Below are positions 8,858 through 18,651 of a stretch of DNA of 64,000 bases, one piece after another. This DNA comes from an uncultured Stenotrophomonas sp. Lineage in GTDB: Bacteria > Pseudomonadota > Gammaproteobacteria > Xanthomonadales > Xanthomonadaceae. The first letter of the stretch is position 1, and every line of letters begins with the position of its first letter. Position numbers and translations under genes: made by a program. The stretch covers positions 1 to 64,000 of the forward strand of contig FLTS01000001.1 in assembly GCA_900078405.1 (NCBI GenBank), in the 5' to 3' direction. The notes under the pieces are model-generated. The model saw only the letters and a list, made by a program, of their open reading frames with translations, was not told where the DNA came from and made no database searches.

Positions 8858-9400
8858 ATGGCAGAAGAACGTCAGTCGCGGGGTCGCGATCGCGACCGCA
8901 ACCGCGAAGAGAAAGTCGACGATGGCATGATCGAGAAGCTGGTCGCCGTCAACCGCGTCAGCAAGGCGGTCAAGGGTGGTCGCACCATGAGCTTCGCCGC
9001 GCTGACCGTGGTGGGCGACGGCGACGGCCGTATCGGCATGGGCAAGGGCAAGGCGCGCGAAGTGCCGGTCGCCATCCAGAAGTCGATGGAGCAGGCGCGC
9101 AAGAACCTGGTCAACGTCGACCTGCACAACGGTACCTTGTGGCACACCGTCAAGGACGGCCACGGCGCGGCCCGCGTGTTCATGCAGCCGGCCTCGGAAG
9201 GTACCGGTGTGATCGCCGGCGGCGCCATGCGTGCCGTTCTGGAAGCGGTGGGCGTGAAGGACGTGCTGGCCAAGGCCACCGGTTCGCGCAATCCGATCAA
9301 TCTGGTGCGTGCCACCGTCAAGGGCCTGGCTGGCATGCAGTCGCCGGCTCGCATCGCGGCCAAGCGCGGCAAGAAGGTGGAGGAACTCAACCATGGCTAA
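8858..9400 (+). CDS. rpsE: 30S ribosomal protein S5
   Basis: S5 (180 residues) has the double-stranded-RNA-binding fold and the [16 protein letters not shown] N-terminal core followed by [14 protein letters not shown]. It sits at the mRNA entry site and influences fidelity. It is about 13 residues longer than the E. coli protein because of an Arg/Asp-rich N-terminal extension ([19 protein letters not shown]). AAGGA precedes the ATG. Confidence 0.98.
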   Translation: MAEERQSRGRDRDRNREEKVDDGMIEKLVAVNRVSKAVKGGRTMSFAALTVVGDGDGRIGMGKGKAREVPVAIQKSMEQARKNLVNVDLHNGTLWHTVKDGHGAARVFMQPASEGTGVIAGGAMRAVLEAVGVKDVLAKATGSRNPINLVRATVKGLAGMQSPARIAAKRGKKVEELNHG

Positions 9401-9584
9401 TGAGTCCAACAAGACCGTCAAGGTGCGCCTGGTGCGCGGCCTGCGTGGAACCCAGTCGCGTCACCGTCTGTCGGTGCGTGCGCTGGGCCTGAACAAGCTC
9501 AACGATGTGCGTGAACTGAAGGACAGCCCGCAGGTGCGCGGCCTGATCAACCAGGTTCAGTACCTCGTCCAGGTTGAGGAGTAA
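9393..9584 (+). CDS. rpmD: 50S ribosomal protein L30
   Basis: A 63-residue L30 starting [19 protein letters not shown]. The frame is open from 9309, but the ATG at 9393, overlapping the rpsE stop by eight bases and preceded by GGAGG, gives the correct family length. L30 binds 23S rRNA domain II; the overlap implies translational coupling with S5. Confidence 0.96.
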   Translation: MANESNKTVKVRLVRGLRGTQSRHRLSVRALGLNKLNDVRELKDSPQVRGLINQVQYLVQVEE

Positions 9585-9590
9585 TCGACC

Positions 9591-10034
9591 ATGACTCTGC
9601 GTCTCAATGAACTGAGCCCGGCACCGGGCGCCCGCACCGAGCGTACCCGCGTCGGTCGCGGCATCGGCTCGGGCCTGGGCAAGACCGCCGGCCGCGGCCA
9701 CAAGGGTTCGTTCGCCCGCAAGGGTGGCGGCAAGATCAAGGCCGGCTTCGAAGGCGGCCAGACCCCGATGCAGCGCCGCCTGCCGAAGATCGGCTTCCAT
9801 TCCAAAATGGCCAAGGACACCGCCGAAGTGCTGTCCTACCATCTGGATCGTCTGGAAGCCGGCGAGATCGACTTCGCTGCGCTGCGCGCCGCGAAGCTGG
9901 TTCCGTCCGCCGCCAAGAAGGCCAAGATCGTCCTCAAGGGCGAGCTGACCAAGGCGTTCACCCTGAAGGGTGTGGCGGCCACCGCCGGCGCCAAGGCCGC
10001 GATCGAAGCTGCCGGCGGCAGCGTGCAGGAGTAA
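9591..10034 (+). CDS. rplO: 50S ribosomal protein L15
   Basis: The 147-residue L15 has the glycine- and basic-rich N-terminal extension ([20 protein letters not shown]) that threads into 23S rRNA, and the PKIGFHS region. It is an intermediate-assembly protein of the 50S subunit and sits before secY as in most bacteria. Confidence 0.98.
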   Translation: MTLRLNELSPAPGARTERTRVGRGIGSGLGKTAGRGHKGSFARKGGGKIKAGFEGGQTPMQRRLPKIGFHSKMAKDTAEVLSYHLDRLEAGEIDFAALRAAKLVPSAAKKAKIVLKGELTKAFTLKGVAATAGAKAAIEAAGGSVQE

Positions 10035-10041
10035 CTGGAAC

Positions 10042-11397
10042 ATGGCGCAAGCTGGCATCGGAAACCTCGCGGGCGGAATGGGCAAGTTCACTGAACTTCG
10101 CCAGCGTCTTCTGTTCGTCGTCGGGGCATTGCTCGTCTATCGGATCGGCTGCTACGTGCCGGTGCCGGGCGTCAATCCCGATGCCATGCTTTCGCTGATG
10201 AAGGCGCAGGGCGGCGGTATCGTGGACATGTTCAACATGTTCTCGGGCGGCGCCCTGCACCGTTTCAGCATCTTCGCGTTGAACGTGATGCCATATATCT
10301 CGGCATCGATTGTGATGCAGCTGGCCGTGCACGTGTTCCCGGCATTGAAGGCGATGCAGAAGGAAGGCGAGTCCGGCCGCCGCAAGGTCACCCAGTATTC
10401 GCGCATCGGCGCGGTATTGCTGGCCGTGGTGCAGGGCGGCAGTATCGCGCTGGCGCTGCAGAACCAGGTGTCGCCGGGTGGCGCCCCGGTTGTCTACGCG
10501 CCGGGCATCGGCTTCGTGCTGACCGCCGTGGTCGCACTGACCGCCGGCACCATGTTCCTGATGTGGCTGGGCGAGCAGGTCACCGAGCGTGGCATCGGCA
10601 ATGGCGTGTCGCTGATCATCTTCGCCGGCATCGTCGCCGGCCTGCCGGCGGCGGTCATCCAGACGCTGGAGGCTTACAGCAACGGCAACATGAGCTTCAT
10701 CTCGCTGCTGCTGATCCTGATCGTGGTGCTGGGCTTCACCTGGTTCGTGGTGTTCGTCGAGAGCGGGCAACGCCGCATCACGGTGAACTACGCGCGCCGC
10801 CAGGGCGGCCGCAACGCCTACATGAACCAGGCTTCGTTCCTGCCGTTGAAGCTCAACATGTCGGGCGTGATTCCGGCGATCTTCGCATCCAGCATCCTCG
10901 CCTTCCCGGCGACGCTGGCGCAGTGGTCGGGTCAGGCCACCTCGGCGACCTGGTTGCAGAAGGTGTCCAATGCGTTGGGCCCGGGTGAGCCGCTGCACAT
11001 GATCGTGTTCGCCGCGCTGATCATCGGTTTCTCGTTCTTCTATACCGCGCTGGTGTTCAACTCGCAGGAAACCGCCGACAACCTGAAGAAGTCGGGTGCG
11101 TTGATCCCCGGTATCCGCCCGGGCAAGGCGACGGCCGACTACGTCGACGCCGTGCTGACCCGCCTGACCGCGGCCGGCGCGCTGTATGTGGTGATCGTCT
11201 GCCTGCTGCCCGAGATCATGCGCACCGAGCTCAATGCCTCGTTCTACTTCGGCGGCACCTCGCTGCTGATCGTGGTGGTGGTGGTGATGGACTTCATCGC
11301 ACAGGTCCAGTCGCACCTGATGTCGCACCAGTACGAGAGCCTGCTGAAGAAGGCGAACCTGAAGGGCGGCAACCGCGGCGGTTTTGCGCGGGGCTGA
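10042..11397 (+). CDS. secY: Preprotein translocase subunit SecY
   Basis: SecY forms the inner-membrane protein-conducting channel with SecE and SecG. The 451-residue protein starts [20 protein letters not shown], shows about ten hydrophobic segments, the [21 protein letters not shown] plug/TM2 region and the cytosolic loops that contact SecA and ribosomes. The frame opens earlier (9970), but that part overlaps rplO; the ATG at 10042 has CTGGAA just upstream. rpmJ, which often follows secY, is not found. Confidence 0.98.
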   Translation: MAQAGIGNLAGGMGKFTELRQRLLFVVGALLVYRIGCYVPVPGVNPDAMLSLMKAQGGGIVDMFNMFSGGALHRFSIFALNVMPYISASIVMQLAVHVFPALKAMQKEGESGRRKVTQYSRIGAVLLAVVQGGSIALALQNQVSPGGAPVVYAPGIGFVLTAVVALTAGTMFLMWLGEQVTERGIGNGVSLIIFAGIVAGLPAAVIQTLEAYSNGNMSFISLLLILIVVLGFTWFVVFVESGQRRITVNYARRQGGRNAYMNQASFLPLKLNMSGVIPAIFASSILAFPATLAQWSGQATSATWLQKVSNALGPGEPLHMIVFAALIIGFSFFYTALVFNSQETADNLKKSGALIPGIRPGKATADYVDAVLTRLTAAGALYVVIVCLLPEIMRTELNASFYFGGTSLLIVVVVVMDFIAQVQSHLMSHQYESLLKKANLKGGNRGGFARG

Positions 11398-11405
11398 TTC
11401 CCGGT

Positions 11406-11411
11406 TATACT
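11406..11411 (+). promoter_or_regulatory. Possible -10 box after secY
   Basis: TATACT directly follows the secY stop. The best -35 candidate (TTTGCG, 11383-11388, 17-base spacer) lies inside secY and is weak. Together with the second candidate nearer rpsM it suggests the alpha operon is not solely read through from spc. Confidence 0.3.
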
Positions 11412-11633
11412 TTCGCGCTTCATGGCGTGAAGCCCGCCGTACCGGTTCCCGGGGCGGGTTTCCAAAAACGGAAGGGCGGCCCCCGCAGCGGTCTCGGGTG
11501 GGGGTGCGATGTGGTAGTTCCGCGCGGGAGTAGCGCGGGCGGCGTGGGGGAAGATTCCTTCGCCAGGCACATCCGGCGCCGGAGCATGGGCACACTCCCC
11601 ATGCCGGGTTCATGGAACTTCATGTTCCACGGA

Positions 11634-11663
11634 CTTACAGATGAACCGAGGCCTTGCTAGAAT
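11634..11663 (+). promoter_or_regulatory. Candidate alpha-operon promoter
   Basis: CTTACA (11634-11639) and TAGAAT (11658-11663) are separated by 18 bases and lie about 85 bases upstream of rpsM. This spacing and the good -10 make it the most plausible start of the rpsM-rplQ transcript. Confidence 0.45.
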
Positions 11664-11749
11664 CACCAGTCCACTTTTTTGATCCATCCTGCCGGAACGG
11701 CGCGCCATGCGGTGCGCATTCGGCCATCACTCAGCTGGAGAACCGCGTC

Positions 11750-12106
11750 ATGGCGCGTATTGCAGGCGTCAACCTGCCAGCCCAGAAGCATGTCTGGGTC
11801 GGGTTGCAAAGCATTTACGGCATCGGCCGTACCCGTTCGAAGAAGGTCTGCGAAGACGCAGGCGTGGCTTCGACCACCAAGATCCGCGATCTGTCGGAGC
11901 CGGAAATCGACCGTCTGCGTGCCGAGATCGGCAAGTACATCGTCGAAGGCGACCTGCGTCGCGAAGTCGGCATCGCCATCAAGCGCCTGATGGACCTGGG
12001 TTGCTACCGCGGCCTGCGCCACCGTCGCGGCCTGCCGCTGCGTGGCCAGCGCACCAAGACCAATGCACGTACCCGCAAGGGCCCGCGCAAGGCTCTGAAG
12101 AAGTAA
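11750..12106 (+). CDS. rpsM: 30S ribosomal protein S13
   Basis: The 118-residue S13 begins [19 protein letters not shown] and ends in the basic KGPRKALKK tail that approaches P-site tRNA. The frame is open from 11654, but the ATG at 11750 with GGAG upstream gives the standard N-terminus. It is the first gene of the alpha operon. Confidence 0.97.
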   Translation: MARIAGVNLPAQKHVWVGLQSIYGIGRTRSKKVCEDAGVASTTKIRDLSEPEIDRLRAEIGKYIVEGDLRREVGIAIKRLMDLGCYRGLRHRRGLPLRGQRTKTNARTRKGPRKALKK

Positions 12107-12119
12107 GGGACCCTAGAAA

Positions 12120-12512
12120 ATGGCCAAGCCCGCTGCTACCAAGACCAAGAAGAAGATCAAGCGCGTCATCACCGACGGCGTCGCCCACGTCCACGCTTCT
12201 TTCAACAACACCATCGTGACCATCACCGACCGCCAGGGCAATGCCCTGTCGTGGGCGACTTCGGGTGGCGCGGGCTTCAAAGGCTCGCGCAAGTCGACGC
12301 CGTTCGCCGCGCAGGTTGCCGCCGAGAAGGCCGGCAAGGCCGCGCTGGATTACGGCGTGAAGTCGCTGGAAGTCCGCATCAAGGGCCCGGGTCCGGGCCG
12401 TGAGTCGGCCGTGCGTTCGCTGAACAACGTCGGCTACAAGATCACCAACATCATCGACGTGACGCCAATCCCGCACAACGGGTGCCGTCCGCCGAAGAAG
12501 CGTCGCGTCTAA
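12120..12512 (+). CDS. rpsK: 30S ribosomal protein S11
   Basis: Full-length S11 (130 residues), with [15 protein letters not shown] and the C-terminal [18 protein letters not shown] signature. It lies on the 30S platform and forms part of the mRNA exit path. A short gap separates it from rpsM and rpsD. Confidence 0.98.
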   Translation: MAKPAATKTKKKIKRVITDGVAHVHASFNNTIVTITDRQGNALSWATSGGAGFKGSRKSTPFAAQVAAEKAGKAALDYGVKSLEVRIKGPGPGRESAVRSLNNVGYKITNIIDVTPIPHNGCRPPKKRRV

Positions 12513-12526
12513 AGGAGCGATAAGAA

Positions 12527-13156
12527 ATGGCTCGTTATATCGGTCCTACCTGCAAGCTCGCCCGTCGCGAAGGCGCCGACCTGTCGCTGAAGTCGCCGGC
12601 CCGTGCGCTGGACTCCAAGTGCAAGCTGGAGCAGAAGCCCGGCCAGCACGGCGCCACCGCCCGCAAGGGCAAGCTGTCCGACTATGCCACCCAGCTGCGC
12701 GAGAAGCAGAAGGTCAAGCGCATCTACGGTCTGCTGGAGCGCCAGTTCCGCAACTACTACAAGAAGGCCTCGACCAAGAAGGGCAACACCGGCGAGAACC
12801 TGTTGCAGTTGCTGGAAACCCGCCTGGACAACGTCGTCTACCGCATGGGTTTCGCCGTGACCCGCCCGGCCGCGCGCCAGTTGGTCTCGCACCGTGGCGT
12901 CACGGTCAATGGCAAGTCGGTCAACCTGGCTTCGTACCAGGTCAAGGCCGGCGATGCGATCGCCCTGTCCGAGAAGGCCCAGAAGCAGCTGCGCGTGCAG
13001 GAAGCCCTGACCGTGGCCGAGCAGCACGATCTCAGCCCGTCGTGGGTCGAAGTCGATTCGAAGAAGTTCAGCGGCATCTTCAAGGCCGTGCCGGATCGCG
13101 CCGACCTGCCGGCGGACATCAATGAAGCGCTGATCGTCGAGCTGTACTCGAAGTAA
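12527..13156 (+). CDS. rpsD: 30S ribosomal protein S4
   Basis: The 209-residue S4 starts [19 protein letters not shown] and contains the S4 RNA-binding domain ([20 protein letters not shown] onward). It nucleates 30S assembly and in E. coli represses the alpha operon by binding the rpsM leader. The zinc-type Cys cluster is absent. Confidence 0.98.
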   Translation: MARYIGPTCKLARREGADLSLKSPARALDSKCKLEQKPGQHGATARKGKLSDYATQLREKQKVKRIYGLLERQFRNYYKKASTKKGNTGENLLQLLETRLDNVVYRMGFAVTRPAARQLVSHRGVTVNGKSVNLASYQVKAGDAIALSEKAQKQLRVQEALTVAEQHDLSPSWVEVDSKKFSGIFKAVPDRADLPADINEALIVELYSK

Positions 13157-13211
13157 TTCACATCGGAGAACTCCCGGCGACGGCCGGGAGTTCACTAGGA
13201 GAACCCGCCAC

Positions 13212-14210
13212 ATGACGGTTACCGCAAACCAGGTTCTGCGTCCTCGCGGCCCGCAGATCGAACGCCTTACCGACACCCGCGCCAAGGTCGTGATCGAGCC
13301 CTTGGAGCGGGGTTACGGGCATACGCTGGGCAACGCCCTGCGTCGCGTGCTGCTGTCGTCCATCCCGGGCTTCGCCATCACCGAAGTCGAGATCGATGGC
13401 GTGCTGCACGAGTACACCACGCTGGAAGGCCTGCAGGAGGACGTGCTGGAAGTCCTGCTCAACCTGAAGGACGTGGCCATTCGCATGCATTCCGGCGAGA
13501 GCGCCACCGTGTCCCTGTCCAAGCAGGGCCCGGGCGTCGTTACCGCGGCCGACATCAAGGTCGACCACAACGTCGAGGTGGTCAACGGCGAGCAGGTGAT
13601 CTGCCACCTGACCAAGGACACCTCGGTCAACATGCGCCTGAAGGTCGAGCGCGGCTTCGGCTACCAGCCGGCGGCCTCGCGCCGTCGTCCGGACGAAGAG
13701 TCGCGCGCCATCGGCCGCCTGGTGCTGGATGCTTCGTTCTCGCCGGTGCGCCGTGTTGCCTACGCGGTGGAAGCCGCGCGCGTCGAGCAGCGCACCGACC
13801 TGGACAAGCTGGTCATCGACATCGAGACCAACGGTACCATCGACGCCGAGGAAGCCGTGCGCACCGCCGCCGACATCCTCAGTGACCAGCTGTCGGTGTT
13901 CGGCGACTTCACCCACCGTGACCGCGGTGCGGCCAAGCCGGCCAACACCGGCGTCGACCCGGTGCTGCTGCGCCCGATCGACGACCTGGAACTGACCGTG
14001 CGTTCGGCCAACTGCCTGAAGGCCGAGAGCATCTACTACATCGGCGATCTGATCCAGAAGACCGAAGTGGAGCTGCTCAAGACCCCGAACCTGGGCAAGA
14101 AGTCGCTCACCGAGATCAAGGAAGTGCTGGCCCAGCGTGGCCTGTCGCTTGGCATGAAGCTGGAAAACTGGCCGCCGGCCGGTGTTGCAGCCCACGGCAT
14201 GCTCGGCTGA
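13212..14210 (+). CDS. rpoA: RNA polymerase alpha subunit
   Basis: The 332-residue alpha subunit has the N-terminal assembly domain ([19 protein letters not shown] near residues 35-53) and the C-terminal domain (about 250-325) that contacts UP elements and activators, with [18 protein letters not shown] intact. It is encoded between rpsD and rplQ, the usual place, after a 55-base gap that contains a small hairpin. Confidence 0.99.
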   Translation: MTVTANQVLRPRGPQIERLTDTRAKVVIEPLERGYGHTLGNALRRVLLSSIPGFAITEVEIDGVLHEYTTLEGLQEDVLEVLLNLKDVAIRMHSGESATVSLSKQGPGVVTAADIKVDHNVEVVNGEQVICHLTKDTSVNMRLKVERGFGYQPAASRRRPDEESRAIGRLVLDASFSPVRRVAYAVEAARVEQRTDLDKLVIDIETNGTIDAEEAVRTAADILSDQLSVFGDFTHRDRGAAKPANTGVDPVLLRPIDDLELTVRSANCLKAESIYYIGDLIQKTEVELLKTPNLGKKSLTEIKEVLAQRGLSLGMKLENWPPAGVAAHGMLG

Positions 14211-14235
14211 CAGCCGCTTCGAAGCAGTACCGCGC

Positions 14236-14263
14236 AAGGCTCCACCGGCAACGGTGGAGCCTT
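14236..14263 (+). terminator. 11-bp hairpin between rpoA and rplQ
   Basis: Positions 14236-14246 pair perfectly with 14253-14263 around GGCAAC. No T-run follows. In the 214-base rpoA-rplQ gap it may partly terminate or stabilise the rpoA end of the message; the rest of the gap shows no gene. Confidence 0.45.
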
Positions 14264-14424
14264 CGCAACGGAGCCTTGAGGGCTTCGCCGCCACGACGAA
14301 CCGCAGGTTCGCGGGCAGGTCGTTCAGGACGAGCGGCCAAGGACCAACCGCAGTCCGCAGACAACGCCGGGACGGCGACAGCGAAGTACAACGACCCACC
14401 ATTCACTGACCAAGGAACACACCC

Positions 14425-14811
14425 ATGCGCCACCAGAAGTCGGGCCGCAAGTTCAACCGCACCAGCGCCCACCGCGAAGCGATGTTCAAGAACATGGCCG
14501 CCTCGCTGTTCAAGCACGAACTGATCAAGACCACCCTGCCCAAGGCCAAGGAACTGCGCCGCGTCGCCGAGCCGCTTATCACCCTGGCCAAGGTCGACTC
14601 GGTTGCCAACCGTCGCCTGGCCTTCGCCCGCCTGCGCGACAAGGAAGCCGTCGGCAACCTGTTCACCATTCTCGGCCCGCGCTATGCCACCCGTCCGGGC
14701 GGTTACCTGCGCCTGCTGAAGTGCGGCTTCCGCGCCGGTGACAACGCGCCGATGGCCTACGTCGAGCTGGTCGATCGCCCGGCTGCCGTGGCCGAGGAAG
14801 TGGCCGAGTAA
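14425..14811 (+). CDS. rplQ: 50S ribosomal protein L17
   Basis: The 128-residue L17 starts [20 protein letters not shown] and includes the [16 protein letters not shown] segment. It is located near the tunnel exit of the 50S subunit and is the last gene of the alpha operon, directly before a strong terminator. Confidence 0.98.
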   Translation: MRHQKSGRKFNRTSAHREAMFKNMAASLFKHELIKTTLPKAKELRRVAEPLITLAKVDSVANRRLAFARLRDKEAVGNLFTILGPRYATRPGGYLRLLKCGFRAGDNAPMAYVELVDRPAAVAEEVAE

Positions 14812-14842
14812 TCGCGGCCTTCGTCCTTGCGACGAACCTGCC

Positions 14843-14870
14843 AAAAAGCCCGGCTCCGGCCGGGCTTTTT
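14843..14870 (+). terminator. Rho-independent terminator of the alpha operon
   Basis: 14843-14853 pairs perfectly with 14860-14870, with the A-tract before and T-tract after the GC stem. It closes the ribosomal superoperon and could also work in the opposite direction. Confidence 0.9.
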
Positions 14871-14910
14871 GCGTTCATGCCGGTTCGCCATGAACGCTGC
14901 CGCGTCGGCC

Positions 14911-14919
14911 TGATATTCT
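14911..14919 (+). promoter_or_regulatory. Extended -10 element before dsbB
   Basis: TG-A-TATTCT forms an extended -10 motif 28 bases before the dsbB start and after the alpha terminator. No good -35 is visible, which extended -10 promoters can tolerate. Confidence 0.35.
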
Positions 14920-14947
14920 TGCAGGCTTGTCGAATCGGAATGACGCG

Positions 14948-15463
14948 ATGAATCCCTTGCGCTGGAGTTTCCGCGCGCAGTGCCTGCTGGGTTTCCTGGT
15001 GTGTGCGGGCTTGCTGGCGTTTGCGATCTGGATGCAGCTGAAGATGGGGCTGGAGCCATGCCCGCTGTGCATCTTCCAGCGCATCGCCTTTGCCGCACTG
15101 GGCGTGCTGTTCCTGCTCGGTGCACTGCACGGGCCGGCCACGCGCGGCGGGCGTGCCGCCTATGGGCTGCTGGCGTTCATCGCCGCCGCGGTGGGCATGG
15201 GCATCGCCGGGCGCCACGTCTACGTGCAGTTGCTGCCGAAGGAACTGGGCAGCAGTTGCGGGCCGCCGCTGAGCTTCCTGAGCGAGACGATGGGGCCGTT
15301 CGAGGTGTTCCGCACCGTGCTGATCGGCACTGCCGACTGCGGCACCATCGACTGGACGTTCCTCGGCCTGAGCATGCCGATGTGGAGCTTGGTCTGGTTC
15401 GTGCTGCTCGGTGTTCTGGCGCTGTGCGCCGGCCTGCGCAAACGTAAATCGCGCCTGTTCTGA
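14948..15463 (+). CDS. dsbB: Disulfide bond formation protein DsbB
   Basis: DsbB reoxidises periplasmic DsbA and passes electrons to quinones. The 171-residue protein has four hydrophobic segments and both required cysteine pairs: Cys38-Pro-Leu-Cys41 in the first periplasmic loop and Cys104/Cys131 in the second. The frame could start at a TTG (14927), but the ATG at 14948 places the first membrane helix normally. It stands alone between the alpha terminator and aroG-type DAHP synthase. Confidence 0.95.
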   Translation: MNPLRWSFRAQCLLGFLVCAGLLAFAIWMQLKMGLEPCPLCIFQRIAFAALGVLFLLGALHGPATRGGRAAYGLLAFIAAAVGMGIAGRHVYVQLLPKELGSSCGPPLSFLSETMGPFEVFRTVLIGTADCGTIDWTFLGLSMPMWSLVWFVLLGVLALCAGLRKRKSRLF

Positions 15464-15496
15464 TCCTCCGCTTTTCGTACTGCAACGGTATCCCCC

Positions 15497-16861
15497 ATGA
15501 GTGCTTTCCCGTCCCCGTCTCCCGCCGCCAGCACCTGGACGCCGGAGAGTTGGCGTGGCAAGCCTGCGTTGCAGATGCCGACCTACCCGGACCTGCAGGC
15601 ACTGGAGGACGTGCTGGGGCAGTTGCGGCGGTTGCCGCCATTGGTGACTTCGTGGGAGATCCTCGCGCTCAAGCGGCAGCTGGCCGAGGCGCAGGAGGGC
15701 GAGCGTTTCCTGTTGCAGGGCGGCGATTGCGCGGAGAACTTCGTTGATTGCGAGTCCGGCACGATCTCCAACCGGCTCAAGGTGCTGTTGCAGATGAGCC
15801 TGGTGCTGGTGCATGGGCTGCGCAAGCCGGTGATCCGCGTTGGCCGCTTCGCCGGCCAGTACGCCAAGCCGCGTTCGGCCGATACCGAAACCCGCGACGG
15901 GCAGACGCTGCCCAGCTACCGTGGTGACGTCATCAACGCGCCGGAATTCACCGCCGCCGCGCGCACGCCCGACCCGCAGCGGATGATCGTGGCGCATTCG
16001 CGTTCGGCGCTGACGATGAATTTCGTGCGCGCGCTGATCGATGGCGGCTTCGCCGACCTGCACCACCCCGAATACTGGAACCTGAGCTGGATGGGTTGCT
16101 CGCCGCTGGCTGCCGAGTACCAGAAGATGGTCGGCTCCATCGGCGATGCGGTGCGCTTCATGGAAACCCTGTCCGGCGCGCAGGTGCACAACCTCAACCG
16201 GGTGGATTTCTACACTTCGCACGAGGCTTTGCTGCTGCCCTACGAGCAGGCGCTGACCCGGCAGGTGCCGCGCCAGCCGGGCTGGTTCAACCTGAGCACG
16301 CATTACCCGTGGATCGGCATGCGTACGGCCGCACTGGATGGTGCGCACGTCGAATACTTCCGCGGCATCCGCAACCCGATCGCGATCAAGGTGGGGCCGT
16401 CGGTGCAGCCGGACCAACTGCTGCGCCTGATCGACGCGCTGAACCCGGACGACGAACCGGGCCGGTTGAGCTTCATCCACCGCATGGGCGCGACGCAGAT
16501 TGCCGACAAGCTGCCGCCGCTGCTGGATGCGGTGAAGCGCGATGGCCGCCGCGTGCTGTGGGTGTGCGATGCGATGCACGGCAATACCGAAAGCACCAGC
16601 AACGGCTACAAGACCCGGCGTTTCGACAACATCCGCCGCGAGGTGGAGCTGGCCTTCGACCTGCATGCCGCCGCCGGCACCCGGCTGGGTGGCGTGCACC
16701 TGGAGTTGACCGGCGAGGACGTCACCGAATGCACCGGCGGTGCGCGCGAGTTGACCGAGCGCGATCTGGAGCGTGCCTATCGCTCCAGCGTCGACCCGCG
16801 CTTGAACTACGAGCAGTCGCTGGAAATCGCGATGGCGATCGTGCGCAAGCAGGGCGCGTAG
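15497..16861 (+). CDS. Class II 3-deoxy-7-phosphoheptulonate (DAHP) synthase
   Basis: This 454-residue enzyme condenses phosphoenolpyruvate and erythrose-4-phosphate in the first step of the shikimate pathway. It is the plant/mycobacterial-type class II enzyme: LLQGGDCAENF (residues 73-82, with the metal-ligand cysteine at 78), the GRFAGQYAKPRS loop, the SHRMGA-like FIHRMGA motif, and DAMHGNT and TECTGG near the C-terminus. It is unrelated in sequence to the AroF/G/H class I enzymes. Length is normal. It is followed by GTAG-type palindromes. Confidence 0.95.
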   Translation: MSAFPSPSPAASTWTPESWRGKPALQMPTYPDLQALEDVLGQLRRLPPLVTSWEILALKRQLAEAQEGERFLLQGGDCAENFVDCESGTISNRLKVLLQMSLVLVHGLRKPVIRVGRFAGQYAKPRSADTETRDGQTLPSYRGDVINAPEFTAAARTPDPQRMIVAHSRSALTMNFVRALIDGGFADLHHPEYWNLSWMGCSPLAAEYQKMVGSIGDAVRFMETLSGAQVHNLNRVDFYTSHEALLLPYEQALTRQVPRQPGWFNLSTHYPWIGMRTAALDGAHVEYFRGIRNPIAIKVGPSVQPDQLLRLIDALNPDDEPGRLSFIHRMGATQIADKLPPLLDAVKRDGRRVLWVCDAMHGNTESTSNGYKTRRFDNIRREVELAFDLHAAAGTRLGGVHLELTGEDVTECTGGARELTERDLERAYRSSVDPRLNYEQSLEIAMAIVRKQGA

Positions 16862-16912
16862 GCACGCATCAGGGATCGAGGGTGCCATGCGTGGCTTTGC
16901 CGGTGAGGTTCC

Positions 16913-17028
16913 ATGCGGGGCAAGCCCCGCATCTACGGAAGGCCAAGCGTTCCCACGGTAGTGCCGGACTTGCCCGACATGGGGCTTTCGCAGCAGAGCT
17001 TCGATGCGGGGCAACCCCCGGCTTCTAC
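16913..17028 (-). repeat. GTAG-headed palindromes (REP/SMAG-like), two copies
   Basis: 16913-16936 is a GTAG plus a perfect 10-bp palindrome on the minus strand (ATGCGGGGC / GCCCCGCAT halves). 17004-17028 is a degenerate copy in the same orientation overlapping the end of the amidase gene. The family resembles the GTAG-headed REP elements described in Stenotrophomonas. Confidence 0.8.
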
Positions 17029-18611
17029 TTGCCGCTGGCGAATGTCGGCGGCTTGCGCGCGCGGGTGAGCTGTTCGTAGGCGTAGCCCAGTTCCAGCAGG
17101 CGCGGTTCGCTCCACGCGGTGCCGATGAACAGCAGCCCCAGCGGCAGACCGTCGGCGTGGCCCATCGGCACGCTCAGGCTCGGGTAGCCGGCCACGGCGG
17201 CCGCGCCGTAGCTGCCGCCCGGGTAGTCGTCGCCCTCGCCGAGAGTGGTGCGCCAGGCCACGCCGGTGGTCGGTGCGATCAGCGCGTCCAACTTGTCGGC
17301 GCGCAGCGCGGCGTCGATGCCTTCCGGGCCGGCCAGGCGCCGCGCGTTGTTGCGGGCGCTGATGTAGGCCGGGTCGCTCAGTTCGCCGGCGGCTTCGGCC
17401 TGTTCGAACAGTTCCTGGTCGAAGAACGGCATTTCCTGCGCGGCATGCTCGTGGTTGAAGGCAATCAGCCCGGCCAGGGTGGTCACCGGCGCCTGCCATT
17501 GCTGAAGGTGGCGCGGCAGGCCGGCCTTGAACTCATGCAGCAGCACGGTCAGTTCGTCCTGTTCCCATTGGCCCTTGGTCGGCAGCTCGGTCTCGATCAC
17601 GATGGCGCCGGCCTCGCGCAGCGCCGCGACGGCCTGGGCAAGCACCGGCCCGATCTCGGGGCGTTCGGACAGCGGGCCGCGCAGCAGGCCGATGCGGGCG
17701 CCGCGCAGGGCGTCCACGCGCAGGCGTGCGCTGTAATCGTAGACGGCGCGACCGGGCATCGCCGCGGTGGCCGGGTCGGCTTCGTCGCGCCCGGCGATGG
17801 CGCCCAGCAGCAGCGCGGCATCGGCAACGCTGCGGGCCATCGGCCCGGCGGTGTCCTGGCTGAAGGAGATGGGGATAATGCCGTCGCGGCTGACCAGCCC
17901 GACGGTGGGCTTGAGCCCGACGATGCCGTTGACCGCTGCCGGGCAGGTGATGCTGCCGTCGGTTTCGGTACCGATGGCCACCACCGCGAAATTGGCGGCC
18001 ACCGCCACCGCACTGCCCGAACTGGAGCCGCAGGGATTGCGCTCCAGCGCATACGGGTTGCGGGTCTGCCCGCCGACCGCGCTCCAGCCTGAGCTGGACC
18101 TGGTCGAACGGAAGTTGGCCCATTCGCTCAAATTGGTCTTGCCGAGGATCACCGCGCCGGCCTGGCGCAGGCGCTGCACGAGGAAGGCGTCGCGGCCGGG
18201 ACGGAAGCCCTTCAACGCCAGCGAGCCGGCGGTGTTGTGCATGGGCGTGGCGGCGATGTTGTCCTTGAGCAGCACCGGCATGCCATGCAGCGGTCCGCGT
18301 ACGTGGCCGGCGCGGCGCTCGGCGTCGCGCTGGGCGGCTTCGCGGCGGGCGGCGGGGTTGAGTTCGATCACCGCGCGCAGGGTGGGGCCGCTGCGGTCCA
18401 GTTCGGCGATGCGGCGCAGGTAGGCGTCGGTGAGGGTGACGCTGTCCAGTTCGCCGGCAGTCATCCGTGCCTGCAGCCCGGCGATGTCGGCTTCCTGATA
18501 GGGGAAGGGAGCTTCTTCGGCCGATTGGATGGCGGGGCGCTGGCAGGCGCAGCACAGAACCAGCACCAGCAATGGCAGCAGGAAGCGGGGGCGTATCGGG
18601 AATGGGCGCAT
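17025..18611 (-). CDS. Amidase-signature family lipoprotein
   Basis: The 528-residue protein belongs to the amidase signature family, hydrolysing carbon-nitrogen amide bonds with a Ser-cisSer-Lys triad. Lys116 (LLKDNIA), the CGSSSGS loop at 194-200 and Ser220 in TDGSITCPA are in place. It begins with a basic stretch, a hydrophobic run and cysteines around residues 20-23 (LVLCCAC), so it is probably an exported lipoprotein. The true substrate is unknown; GatA is unlikely because of the signal sequence and lack of gatB/C neighbours. Confidence 0.9.
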   Translation of the reverse strand: MRPFPIRPRFLLPLLVLVLCCACQRPAIQSAEEAPFPYQEADIAGLQARMTAGELDSVTLTDAYLRRIAELDRSGPTLRAVIELNPAARREAAQRDAERRAGHVRGPLHGMPVLLKDNIAATPMHNTAGSLALKGFRPGRDAFLVQRLRQAGAVILGKTNLSEWANFRSTRSSSGWSAVGGQTRNPYALERNPCGSSSGSAVAVAANFAVVAIGTETDGSITCPAAVNGIVGLKPTVGLVSRDGIIPISFSQDTAGPMARSVADAALLLGAIAGRDEADPATAAMPGRAVYDYSARLRVDALRGARIGLLRGPLSERPEIGPVLAQAVAALREAGAIVIETELPTKGQWEQDELTVLLHEFKAGLPRHLQQWQAPVTTLAGLIAFNHEHAAQEMPFFDQELFEQAEAAGELSDPAYISARNNARRLAGPEGIDAALRADKLDALIAPTTGVAWRTTLGEGDDYPGGSYGAAAVAGYPSLSVPMGHADGLPLGLLFIGTAWSEPRLLELGYAYEQLTRARKPPTFASGK

Positions 18612-18651
18612 CCGCGCAGGCTATTGCCCCGTGGCCCCCTTGGCAACGACG

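Larger units (their letters stand above)
11398..11749 (+). other. 352-base secY-rpsM intergenic region
   Basis: This gap holds no convincing gene and in particular no rpmJ (L36). It contains a GC-rich hairpin (11430-11438 with 11453-11461), other short palindromes and two candidate promoters. In E. coli the rpsM leader folds into the S4-binding pseudoknot; I cannot confirm an equivalent here. Confidence 0.6.

Noticed and set aside
14663..17014. 783-codon minus-strand frame over dsbB and DAHP synthase
   Set aside because: It lies opposite two well-supported genes, and its product is an Arg/His/Gln-rich shadow without family resemblance.
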